This document shows, piece after piece, positions 42,627-54,200 of a DNA stretch of 64,000 nt (positions within the stretch are counted from its first letter, which is position 1; each line of letters starts with the position of its first letter). The notes below the pieces were generated by a model, which had not been told where the DNA came from, searched no databases, and was given only the letters and a program-made list of their open reading frames with translations. The position numbers and the translations under genes are program-made. The DNA is from Edaphochlamys debaryana (taxonomy: Eukaryota > Chlorophyta > Chlorophyceae > Chlamydomonadales), in contig JAEHOE010000107.1 of assembly GCA_016858145.1 (NCBI GenBank), positions 62,001-126,000 of the forward strand. The letters are read 5' to 3'.

Positions 42627-45600
42627 CTACGGGCTGCGCGGCTCCGAAATGGGCGACGTCCATTGCAGCCGGTCCGTCGACTTGAGCTGTCCCAGCTTCG
42701 TCGGCGACAGCGGCGGCGCCAGCGTCGGCAGCGGAGCTCGCTCTCGCGGCAGGCGCTCGCCTCTCCCGACTGCGGAGGGGAAACACGCAGGAAGCGTGAG
42801 CACATTTAGCATCGACATCTCGCGCATCCCCTCGCCATCCATCCCTATCCAAGCAACGAAAGCCTTCCAGCCCTCTACCGCAGCAGCACAACAGAAGTCG
42901 AGCATCCGCACACGCGAGCCACCAAAGTTTCGCGACTCACTCGTCTCGACCAGCTGCCTGTCGGTGGGCTTGGCGTGCGGCAGCGCCGGGGGCGCCTCGA
43001 AGGCCTTGCCCAGCCCCGCGCTTCCCCAGTCGCCGGCTTCCGTGAGCGTGAGGTTGACATCGGGCGGCGTCGCGACCTTGAGGGAAGTGTTTCGCGGCTT
43101 GAGTCGCGCGCCAGCGAACGGGTCGTATTTGTCATCGTCGTACGCCGCGAGCGGGTCGTTGTCCTTCTCGACGAGCAGAGCCTGGCGCGCGGCCGCGACG
43201 GCCGACGCGGCGCCCAGCGATCGCGAGTGCAGCAGTCCCTCCTTGGCGGTCATGGAGTGGCGGATGGAGCCGTGCGTGACGCTGCGCGCCGTACCGCCGC
43301 CGCCCTGCAGTCGAAAGGAGTACGGAGGGTTTACGGCAGGCCCGTACAGCCAGCTACAGGTGCGTTGACACGCGTGGCAGCCCCTCCGGCACACCGGGCA
43401 CCAGTACCACCTTCGGAATCCATTACCAGGCACCGGTACCACCTTCCTTACCGTTACTACCAGACCCAGCTAGCTGCACGTTGCATTGACCCCATGGGTT
43501 CACACAGCCCCCCCTACACTGTGGCCCGGAATGCGAACCCATCCCCCCCCTCATACCCCTCCCTCATCCCATGGTTTCACTCCGGCCCCCCCGCCCATCC
43601 CTGCCGCCCACCTGTGTGGCACCGCGGTGCGCCGCGAGCGGCTCCCGGAACATCGAGTGCCCCCCCCGCAGCCCCGTGGCCGGGGACATGGGCGTCTGGG
43701 GGCCGTGCGCCGCCGCCTCCTTCTCCTGCTGGGCCAGGAGCGCCTTCTTGGCGACCTGGGGGGGGGGGGGGGGTAAGGAGGGGAGTGGGGGAGTGGGGGG
43801 GCTTTCAGTTGTGTGTTGCGTCCTCTCGCCGGGAAAGCGAGGAGTAGTCCGGTTGCATGCCCCACACCCAGCAGTCCCTGATCGTATCCCTTCCGTTCGG
43901 GGTCTCGCCGGGATTTCTGCTTGCTTCCGGTTTCCTCGCTGCCCAACACATACCTGCTTGGCGTAGGCCTCCTTGGTGATGCCCTGCACGGGCTGCCGCA
44001 GCGGCCCCGTCTTGGTGGCGCCGCCGGCCCTTTTGGGGGGGGAAGGGAAGGGGAGGGGCGGAGGCGGGCGAAGGTCACGACGTGCACACAGACGGGGCGC
44101 ACGCGACCGCCTGCGGCGCGCCGTTCCTCCTTCCTTCTCCCCTACCAGCCCACCTCCCAGCGTTCACCCCACCTCCCCCCACCCCACCCCACCCCACCAT
44201 CCCCCCCCATTTCCTATAATCCATCCCCCTCATCCCTCCCTGCCACCCCCACATCCCAGCTAACCCACTGGCAGTATGACGCTCTCCCGCTCAGCTGCAA
44301 ACACCCACATCCCACCCAGCGACCACACGCGCAGCGTGGACCCCCACCCCCCCGGCACCCCCACCCCCCCACCCAGCACCCACCCCCGCAGCGTGACCCC
44401 CCCCGCCGGCAGCAGCGTGTCCAGCGCCGAGGGCTGCGTCTTGGGCGCCATCTTCTTGAAGTCGCTGGCCAGGCGCCGGTCCCGCTCCTTGCGCATCTCC
44501 GTGGGGCTCAGCTGCGTCGGTTGGCGGTTGGGGGTTGGTTGGGGGTTGGTTGGAAGTTGGTTGGTGAGTGATGTTGAAATCCATGATAGGCTGCTGGGAG
44601 CTGGGAGCACCCCCTCCCACCACTCCGCGATTGTTTCGTCCCATCCTGCGCCCCCCACGACATAGACGTGCCTGCGTGTTTGCGCGCGCCGCCGCCGCCG
44701 CCGCCGCCTCCAGCGCCGCCATGGAGCGGGTGGACATGGACCGCAGCGTGTTGCGCTTCTTGGGGGAGAGGGCGCGGGAGGGGTCCTCGGGGAGGGCCAC
44801 CTTGTAGCCGGGCCCCGACAGGGCCTCCAGGGGGGTGCGCTCGGGGTCGAACTCGTGCAGGATCACCACCTCGCCCTGACAGGGGGGGGGAGGGGGGGGA
44901 GGAGGGGAGGGGGGGGGGGGGGGGGGGGGGGGGTTGGGGCAAGGGGTTGGGGGAGGTGAGGGGACAACGGGATCGAGCTGAAACAAAGGTGTAAACAGAG
45001 ATGCGGGAGAGATGCCCCCTGAGACCCTGCAGGCAAGCCTCAGGGCCGCGCGTGTTCGGCACCGCCGCACGTGTACGGCAGCGCATCGCACCTTGTGGTC
45101 GTACGTGTAGTCCTTGCCCTTGAGCTCCTTCCGCAGCGCCGACAGCTTGGCCCGCTCCTCGGCGTCCTTCTGCTCCAGCCGCTTACTCATCTCTTCCTGG
45201 GGGGGGGGCGGGGCGTTGAGGAGTTGCGGGAAGATAAGGGCAGGACTACAGACGTCGGGCTGGGTGAGGGGTGCAGCAGGCGTGCGAGGGGTGCGAGGGG
45301 GGGGGGGGCACCATTGCCGAGCCGCCACCCTGCCGTCCGGCCGTCACGCCCGGCCGTGCACTCCATCCCTCCGAGGCTCGAGCTCGTTAGGCCCCCACCC
45401 CTGCTCAGCGACCAGCCCTCACCCTGCACCTGACCCAACGCATCCTTTCGTGCCCGCCTGCCCCCCCCCCGCCCACCCGTGGCGTGCGCCTCCCCCAGCC
45501 TGAACCTGCACTCCCAGCTTGCCGCATTCGCCAGAAGCATTCTCCCACTCCTTTCCCGATGCCCTTCCTTCACCCCCAACCCGACCTGCGACTTCCGCTG

Positions 45601-48234
45601 CACCAGCTCCCTCCCTATCCCCCACTGCGCCAATCCCCGCCAGCCCCCTTCCTTCCCCGCCCCTGGCGAGGCAACGCAACCCCGCCCAGCTTTGGCCCTC
45701 CCCACCACCACACCGACCTGCACCTTCCTCTGCGCCAGCTCCCTCCCTCCCTCCCGTGGCGACGCGACGCAAATCCACCCAGATCCCTCTCTCCCTTCCC
45801 CTCCTCCCTTTCCCCCCCCCCCCCCACCCACCTGTGCCTTCCGCTGCGCCAGCTCCTGCCGCAGCTGCTCCTCCAGCTGCTCCTGCTCCGCAGTCAGCAC
45901 CTGGGGGGGGGGGCGGGGCGGGGGGGTGTTTGTTGCTGAGTGGGATAGCGCCGACGCCAGGGAGTCGTTGCTTGAGAAGGTGCACATCGCCGAGTTGTTG
46001 GGCAGATGGGGGGGGGGGGCGCAGGTGAGGGTGTTTGTTGCTGAACGGGATCGCGCCGACGCCAGGGAAACCTTGCATGGATAGGTGCATAGCAGGTGAG
46101 GGGGTGTAGGCAGGGAGCGAAGGGGGTAATCTAGCCAAGGGCAAAGCCGCTGTGTCCTGGCCTCCCGGAACCCCTCGCGCCGCTTCGCCCCTACCATGGC
46201 CCACCGTTGCATCCACCCTTTGCCACGCCCGGGCGCCCCACCTTTCGGTGCCTCCGCCGCCCCATCTAACCCCTGTCTCCCCCTTCCACCCAACCGCCGA
46301 CCCTGGCATACCCCCTGGCCTCCTCCCCGCCTTGCGCGTCTCCAGCTCTGCCACGTGCCTCCCCCTCCCCTCCCCCTCCCCTCCCCATCCCCTCCCCATG
46401 CCTAGCCCCCCCCCCCACACACACACCCCACCGGCTTTCGGTTCGGTCTCTAAGGCCGGCCGGTTAATCACCGCGCCCACGATTCTCAGGCTCATGCGAG
46501 CAGCCCTTCACACACCTCACACCCCACCTTTCTCGTGTCCAGCTTGGTCACGTGCCGCCGGGACACGGCCGAGCGGATGGACCGCATGCTGGCCCCCGCC
46601 AGCTGGCCGCCCTCGCGGGAGGCGCCGCCGCGCCGCCCCGCGCCGACCACCCCGCCAGAGCCCGTGCCGCCGCCCTCGCCCCCGGCCGCGGAGCTGCGCG
46701 CGTGCTTGACGGCCGTGTCGGAGACCACTGCGTTGCGGGGAAGGAGGTGGACAGGTAGGGAGGAGAGGAGGGAGAGGGGGTGGGCGGGCTGGGATGCGGG
46801 CGAGAATGCGTGGGCGTCATTGGGGTGTAAAAGGCGGAGCTTCCCGCCCAGAGCCCGTGGCCCGCTGAACCCGGGCTGCCGCCACGGCCGCGTCCTTGGG
46901 GGCCGCGTCCCCGGGGGTGAGACAAATCCCCCCCCACACACACAAGCCAACCCCAGGCCCATGGCTCGTGGCCTCGGGCCCTCTCGGGGCCTGGCCTGGG
47001 GCCCACCGGGGCCCACTCTGGGCCCACTGGGGTCCTCATACTCTGGGGCTCGTGGCCTCGGGCCCGGGGTTTGGGGTCCACCCGGGGTTTGGGGTCCACT
47101 GGGGCTTCGAGCTGAGGCCCTCGCCCCATCCACTGAGACCGCGGGGGCGTACCCCTGAGGGCCTTGGCGGCCCCGCGCCAGGGGCCCCGCTGCATGCCAG
47201 GTGGACACCCCCCTGCTGCAGCCCGGGCCTCGCGACGGGGGCGGACCACACGCCCCGGGCCTCTTTCACCCTGCCATGACCCGCCCAAAGAGCGCCCAAG
47301 ACCCACGGCCCCGTGCCCAGAGTCTGACCGCCCCACCTCCGTGCCACCAGCACCCAAGCGCCCAAACCCCACACGCACCCAGACACTTGGTACCAGAAGA
47401 CCCAGACACCCAAGCCCCATAGCTGACGGCCTCACTCAGCACCCCAGCACGAAAATGTCCAAGACCCCAGACCCACTCGCAGACCAGACCAGAGGACCCA
47501 GATACCCAAGCCCCGGTATCTGCCGTACTGACCTATTGGCACGTCCTCGTTGGATCGACCCGACAGCGAGCGGCGAATGGAGGGCTGCTTGGTCAGGAAC
47601 TGGGGGTTCGGGAGATGGAGAATGTGGGTTGTGTGGTGGGCTACTAAATGGATTGAGATTGCAAGCGGCGTAGGGTTGGACTGGGGAGGTAGCGAAGATT
47701 GAGGCCGCGGGGAGCGTGCCCCGGTCCTCCCCCCCGCAACACCCATCGGCCGGGTTCCAATGAAGGCAGGACCCTCGAGCCGCAGCCTGCTCCCGGACAG
47801 CCTGCTCCTTCTCCCACCTGCTGCATAACCCATGACTCCCGGCCGCTGCTGCTGGCAGCGGGGGGCTGGGCCTCGGGCAGGGCGGAGCGGAGCCATGAGT
47901 CCAGCGTGCAGGGGTCCGGGGGCGCCTCGGGCTCCCAACTGTTGTGCTCCAGCGATACTGCCGAGACCGGGTTGTCCTCGCGCGCCGGGTACTGCATATC
48001 GATGACCTCCAGGCACGTCGCCAGGCACGAGTCCACCGCGTCCGCGACCTCGCGCTTGTGTGCTCGGTGCTCATGGACCGCCAAGTGGAACCGGTGCATG
48101 ATGTCCTCGAAGCAGCCACGTACTGCCTGCTCCATCTGCGCCTCTGGAGTCTGCTGCCCGCGCTGCTGGAGCGCGTCATATTCTGCCGAATCGAAGTCCG
48201 GGGCCGGCGGGGGCGGAGGTGGTGGTGGCGCCAT
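42627..48234 (-). CDS. C2orf81-like protein (11 exons, 638 aa)
   Basis: The exons, all phase-consistent, are 47818-48234, 47533-47599, 46528-46727, 45832-45900, 45092-45196, 44672-44875, 44384-44511, 43954-44029, 43612-43755, 42941-43304 and 42627-42769. The ATG at 48234 opens with a Pro run. Residues ~10-139 contain EQAVRGCFEDIMHRFH and, further on, SWEPEAPPDPCTLDSWLRSA. The PCTxDSW signature recalls animal C2orf81 (I believe Pfam DUF4639), a family of unknown function enriched in ciliated or sperm cells. The middle has a short coiled coil (EQEQLEEQLRQELAQRKAQ, then KRLEQKDAEERAKLSALRKE) and conserved-looking blocks such as GEVVILHEFDPERTPLE and GVTLRGAGGATKTGPLRQPV. The intron after 44672 appears to use a GC donor. 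A cilium-related role is suggested only by the family. No catalytic motif was seen. Confidence 0.75.
44881..44934. repeat. Near-pure G run (C run on the coding strand)
   Basis: About 50 nt of almost uninterrupted G on the plus strand forms the C-rich tract just before the acceptor of exon 6 of the C2orf81-like gene. Similar runs precede its exons at 43756, 45197 and 45901. Confidence 0.85.
45500..46090 (-). repeat. Tandem duplications spanning exon 4 and flanking introns of gene C
   Basis: The exon-end sequence coding ELAQRKAQ followed by a GT donor (45832-45870) recurs downstream as ELAQRKVQ+GT (about 45714-45750) and ELVQRKSQ+GT (about 45582-45615), spaced ~118-132 bp. A decayed fourth copy lies near 45503. 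In the upstream intron, TTTGTTGCTGA...GCGCCGACGCCAGGGA is duplicated at about 45928 and 46030. Confidence 0.7.
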
Positions 48235-49197
48235 TCTAGGTCTCTTATCGAGCAGACAGAGTCAGTGCGGTATCAAAAGCGTAAGGAGAGGAGGCAAGGA
48301 GATGTTGTCTAAGGCACCGCGTCCGTAACGGAAAGGCCAAGGCCAGGAGTCTGCTCTAGGTGTTATCAGATGTGCATATCACTGCGATAGGTTACAAACA
48401 CTGGAACGAGACTTCACCGCGAAACTCCCCGTACGCCCGATGCACCTGGTGTCGTGCCATACACGCGGAGGATGCCATCTCACGCTTGAGTTGTCCCTGT
48501 GAACTTGTCCACGCGCATGTGTTTGCAAGGGAAAGCATCCGGAAGTGCCTGACCCTGCCGCCACGCGTCCTCGGTTCCATGGGCATACTCCGTCCCGCCG
48601 CTGCCCACGCCCGCCGCAGCATCCTGATCCCCGCCGCGTCTCCTGCACCTTCCCTGTCATCACTCTTAAGTGCGGCTTTGAGTCTTCACCGCCTTTCCTC
48701 AGTCAAGGAAGCCCTCGGTCAGAGTTAGAAGACAGGGTGACGAAGCGGACCGCGTGGTTGAGGGGTGTACGGCGCGGGTGGCGAACTTCGCCGTTGATGT
48801 TCTTCTACACAACCCGCACGCTCCGTTAGGGCCAGAGTCGGAGTCCAGACAGCTGTCAGGGTCAGAAGCCAGAGCCGAAGGGGCGCTCCTTTGAGCAAGG
48901 TGCTTCCTCGCAGTACGCAGCCCCCTGGCCCCCCGTGTGATCTCAGGAGCCAGGAAAGTACCGTTTGCGCGCGCGGCTGCCCCTAGGTTAGCCCCTGCCT
49001 CGGCGATGCACATTGCTGGCACCCTGCCTTCTTCTCTTGCGTAGCGGCAGCGGCTACGTCGACGCGCTCAGCTGCATCCCCCTTCTTCATCGTCCTGACT
49101 GCGCTGCACGTGGAATCTCTCTCTCTCCTCACTTAGTCAGGCCAGCCCCTTCCCCGCGGCCGCGTCTGGCCGCGGTAATCCGGGTAGTCAAAGCTTT
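48235..49197. other. Upstream region of the C2orf81-like gene, no gene seen
   Basis: This 1-kb stretch is the promoter-side sequence of the minus-strand gene that starts at 48234. Open frames exist, but none has recognisable protein features or a chain of splice sites. Confidence 0.45.
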
Positions 49198-49970
49198 GCG
49201 TACCAGTGCAAGCGGTTGAGCACACGCCTGACACAGATAGGCACCACCTCGCACATGACACCTTTCGTAGGGTTTATACAGTCGAGGTGGGGTTCCCGGA
49301 CAGACTCGTTTGACCGCTGGCATCACAGCCTTCCTTGACCACGTGCCAGACTGCGTGGGGCCTCCATGAATTGCTCCCAGCGCAGCAGATTGCACGCACT
49401 GTCCAATTCCTTTCCTCAAACACAGCGGAGAGACAGGAACAACCCCCCCCCCCCCGCACCATGCCAGCTGTGCACGCGCTGACCACCACGGCCTGCACGG
49501 GCCGAGGAAAGTTGGGCAGCGTTCGTATGGGGCTGCTCCAGTGGTCAGCTGGGCCAAGCCCGCCCAAACCCCAGACCCCATACAACAATAGAAGGTTGGG
49601 GAGCGTGAGTGCGGGGCAGCTCCATCGGCCCGCTGGGCCGGCCCCGTCCTCAGCTTCCGCACAACAATAACAAGCAGTGCGACCCCGCCCACACACGTCG
49701 CAGCTTGGATAGAAGCCAACACACACCCGCAGCGTGAGACGTATAAGAGGACCCGGCACGGGAAGGCGCCCTCGAGGCTTCCCAATAATGCCGCAAGGCA
49801 GGCGACACCGCCCAGACATGCGGCGCCAACCTGGCAGACAAGATGAGACACCTAGCCGTCCGCGACGGCACATCGCCGCGCAGCTTCAAACACACATACA
49901 CACCTCCCTTTGGCCCAGGGCCCGTATCGGAATCTTGGGCTGATGCCCTTCAGTGTAACAACAACAAAGA
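49198..49970 (+). mobile_element. Probable 5'-truncated non-LTR retroposon fragment
   Basis: The stretch ends with CCCTTTGGCCCAGGGCCCG, GGGCTGATG and GTGTAACAACAACA at 49906-49970. The loop of the inverted structure (22661-22741) ends the same way. A plus-strand frame at 49335-49670 (QQIARTVQFLSSNTAERQ) may be the C-terminus of a LINE ORF, but no diagnostic motif is present. The start is not defined. Confidence 0.4.
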
Positions 49971-51260
49971 AACATATCGTATCGAGTAGGCAAACGTGCT
50001 GCAAAGGGTGGCTCCTGCCTCGCCTAGCGTGGAGCCGCGCTCGCGCCAAGGTGCCTTCCCTGAAGAGACCCGGCCGCAAGACAGGATTAGAACAGGACAC
50101 GCCCACGCTCGCGACAGGGGACGCAGACCCCGGATGCCATAGCCTACGCTTGATCATCATATCCCCGAGGCCCATCACGCGCATGGCACAGCCCTCGCCA
50201 ACAGGCCGAGCCGTAAAATCCCGCAAAAGGTTGCCTCACGCAGCAGCAGGCGCTTGAAAGCGGCATGATGATTCCTTGCAGTGGCAGTACCGGTACAGAA
50301 ACAGACGTGCACATGAAGCAGAATCATCTTGAGCGGCCATTGCCTCTTAGGCTCCCAGCCCTACGCAGCGTGGAGAAACCCCATTAGTTGAATACGTTTG
50401 GCCTGCGCCCACCTTTGTTGCATAACATTAGCCCACTCCTGCGACTGCTGCGCTGGCTACCGCGCTGACTCCGTGCGCGTTGGTGCTGAGTTAGAGGCTC
50501 CATCCCTCTCTGCACCCCAAAAGTAGCACCAGGTACCCGCCTTTGATAGTGGGACTGCAGCTTCTTCACAAATCCGGCAATCCCCGCGTAAACCGGTGAT
50601 CGACTTATGAGTCACTCGTTACGAGCGCCTCGGCGCACTCCACAGGAGCGGACTGTGTGCGAGAAACGCAAAGCCGCCCGTGCAAGGCACCAGCAGCTAG
50701 CAGCCCTTCCCCCGGGTGATATGCCTTGAAGGCGCCTGCGCTCCAGCATGCGTTCAAAACCCAACTTAAGTTGACCTTATGCCCATGCCCTCGGTGCAAT
50801 CTCATTGACACGATTCCCTCACCCTCCCGGCCATCGCGATAATCGGACCCACGCGCCAACTGCCAACTGCCATAGCCATCAGACCTTGAGGACTAACCCA
50901 ACTGTCAGGCTGAGTCCTCAAAGGCCAGTAACCCGTAAGCCAACCGTAAGCCTCATTGGAATCGCCAGATGGGCCCGATACTTGATGAGTGATTCCCAGG
51001 TCTTCGGTGGATACTTGAGTGGTGGTACTCACACATCGAAATTCGGCGAACACCCAAACACGTCCCCGGGCCCAGTCACCCTTTAGCAGCGCCGCTCCAG
51101 CCCTCCCGCAACCGCTGGACACTACAGTGCTCACAACGGCTCTGGCCGCCGGGATGCCAATACCCGTACGACGGCGCCCCTCGCCAAATTGCCCTTTCTG
51201 TAATGAATAACGCTTGATCTCAATTGAATACGGACAGCGATCCCAACCTAACGCAGTAAT
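49971..51260. other. Intergenic region, no gene seen
   Basis: This region lies downstream of the SBP-box gene's stop. No TGTAA was found on the minus strand within 1 kb, so the 3' end of that transcript is undefined. No frame resembles a known protein. Confidence 0.45.
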
Positions 51261-54200
51261 TCACACGCGCCGCCGCATGGCGGCTGCCGCCGCCAGCAAC
51301 ACCGCCACCAGCAGAAGGACGAGCAGCCGCAGCCACGGCCCGCCCACCACCGCCATCCCCACAGCCGCCAGCACCGCCACCAGAGCTGACGTGGACCAGA
51401 GCCCCTGCGCCTCCTCGCCGCCCTCTCCGGAATAGCTCGTCCCTTCTGTCGCCGCCGTCACCTCCGCCGCTGCCTTCGCCGCCGCCAGGCCCGAAGCCGC
51501 GGGCGTGGGCGGGCCTGCCACCTCCGCCGTTGTGCCGTCCGCCGCCGGCAGCGGCTCGCACACGCTGCTTCCGGCGGCGGCAGCAGCAGCAGGGGCCGAG
51601 GCACCCTCCCCGCTGGCACGGGCTGGGCCGACGGGGCTGGCCGCAGTCGCGGCTGCGCGCGTGGTGGGGTAGGGCGTCGGACCGGCCGCGCCCACCCCCG
51701 CCCCCGCCTGCGCCGCCGCCTGCACGCCAATCGGGTGGACCACCTGAGCACTGTCGGCGGAACCCCTCCCGACCCTGTCGCCCCCAATCTTGGCTGCCTG
51801 GCTGCCCCAAGCCTCGCTCGAGGAATGCTCCCGGCCGTCCGTCGCCGCCGCAGCGGCAGCGGCCGCCGGCGGCGGCGTGGCGGCGGCAGCGGCGGCGGCG
51901 GCCGCCGCCGCCAAGACCATGTCCACCGGGATGGGAGGCGCCGCCGTGCCGCCAGGGCCGGAGTCATCTGCGCCCGGCGCCACGTCAGCGTCGTCGGCGG
52001 CTGCGGCGGCGTCGGAGGCAACGCCTGCGCGCGTGGCGCCGGCGGCAGTACGGCTCGTACTGCCTGTACTGCCGCCCATGTGCAGCATCTCGTACAGCTG
52101 TAGCGGCGTGAGACCGTCGTCGGCTCGCGCAGTCGCCAGTGCCTGCGCGGTTTGCACCCAGGAAAACAGGCGTTGCCGTGAACTTCTGCACGTGTCGACG
52201 GAGCTGGCCAAGAGGACGCCCGCGGCGGCGGCGCACAAACAGATGAAGCCCCTCCACGCCAAACGCATTGCGCAGGTTGCCCGTCCCTTGCATCCCTAGC
52301 ATCCCTGCACGCCTCCCCACCTGTGCGATGCCCGGGTGGTCCTTCTGGAGGGACACCAGCAGGCGCGGGGCGGTGGGCAGCAGGGCCAGCAGGTGCAGCG
52401 GCGTGACGCCGGCGGGGCCTGCGGGGGGCGGGGAGGCAGGGTCAGGGGTCAGCTCGCACGCACCGAGCTACAATCCGTGGTTGGCCAACAAGAAACGCCG
52501 TTGGGAACAACCTGCTATGCCCAGGGAAGGTAGCAACACTGCCCACGACCCACCCCGCGCCTCCAGGCTGACGTGCTCCCCCAGCAGGGGGCCCAGCGCC
52601 GCCAGCGCCGCCACGCAGCCGCCGTCGCCCGCCCGCGCGGCGGCGTGCATCAGTCCGAAGGCGCCGGGGCGGGGCGGCGGCACGAGCTCGGGCAGCAGGC
52701 GGTGGGGGAAGCGGAAGGCCAGGTCCGTGAGGGCCGCCACCAGGGTTGCGGTGCAGGTCGCCATGCGCCTGGTGGTGGGGGGGGGAGGGAGGGGCCAAGG
52801 TCAGGGGGTCAGGGGGTGGGGTAGGACTGCCGTGTGGATTCGGTGTGGCTGTGGTGGTCGCACTGAGGGCGGTGCGGTGCAGCCGGCCATGCGCGTGGGG
52901 CGGTGGGCATGGGGCATGGGGCAGGGGGCAGGGGTGGGAGGGGGAGGGCCGGCGTGGGTTGAGCTCGAAGCTCAAGTCGGGTGGAGCCGGAACTGGTAGA
53001 CGTCCAACTGGATACAGGCAGAGCAGAGCCTTGGGTCTAGTCTCAAGGAGGCGGTTTCTGCAGGTTTGCCGCGGGCGCCTACCTCTCCACGGTGGTTGAC
53101 AGCAGCGCCACCGCCGCCTCCAGCAGGCCCCCAACCGCCTCGGGCCCAAGCAGGGCCTCAACCACCGCCTCGTCGTCGCCATTAGTCATGCCTGCGGGCA
53201 GGGGCACGTGGGCGAGGCCCATAGGGCATCGTCAGGACTTTTGAGGCAGGTCCCGCTGCGGTTTTAGACCGAGGACCTCGAGCGCCGGTCGGTGTGAAAA
53301 CCCAAGCAACCTCCACCTCACAGCCTAGCTCGGGCAGCTCGAGCACACGCACCGCGACGGGCGGGCGCTACGCGGAGCTACGTCACACCCTCTGGGTCTG
53401 GCCGGGCTTTCTACTTGCTCACGGATTCCTCGTACCCCAACACACCGCGACGGAGACTCCCACCCCTGCAGCCAGCCTCGTTCCCCAAGCCCCTCACCAT
53501 CGCTTGGGTCGGCGCTGCTCGCGCCGCCGAGCAGCCGCAGCGCGCTCCCGCTGTCGCCGCGACTGGCGGCCGCCGCCACGGCCGCGATCTCGTCCTTGTC
53601 GTACGTCTGCAAGAAGCTGAGCAGTCGCGGCGTATGGGAAGACGAAGAGCCGGCGGCGGAGTCGGGGCCGACGGCGCTCGCACGGGAGGCGGGGACGCGC
53701 AGCGTGGGGGCAGACGGGGGCGGAAGCAGGGTGCTGGGCGGGTGGGGCGTCGAGGCGGACAGCGGCAGCGGCAGGGACTCGGGGAACGGCGCCTCCGCGA
53801 CCGCCGCCGCCGCTTGCAGGAAGCTATCCAGATCCGGCTGAGAGGTGAGCGGAATCCGCAGGCGGCTCAGCGACTCGTTCCGCGTCGGCTCGTCGCGGCC
53901 ACCTGCACTGCCCACCCCTCGGCGACCGCCGGTTGCCATGGAGTAGGCTTCCGTCGTCGTAGCGGCAGCCGCAGGCTGAGACGCACCACCGCCCACACCC
54001 ACGTGCCCTGCAGTCGCCGCCGCCGCCGCCGCCGGCCCGCTCACGTGCGCGGGTACGAGCAGCAGCGGCTCGCTCAGATCAAGCGGCGGCGTCATGTTGC
54101 CGACGGCGTTGCTGCCGTTGTTACTAACGTCGGGGCTGACGTGGCTGCTGGCGTTCTCCATGGCCGCCGCCAGCAGCGGCGGCGCCGAGTCGGACTGGGT

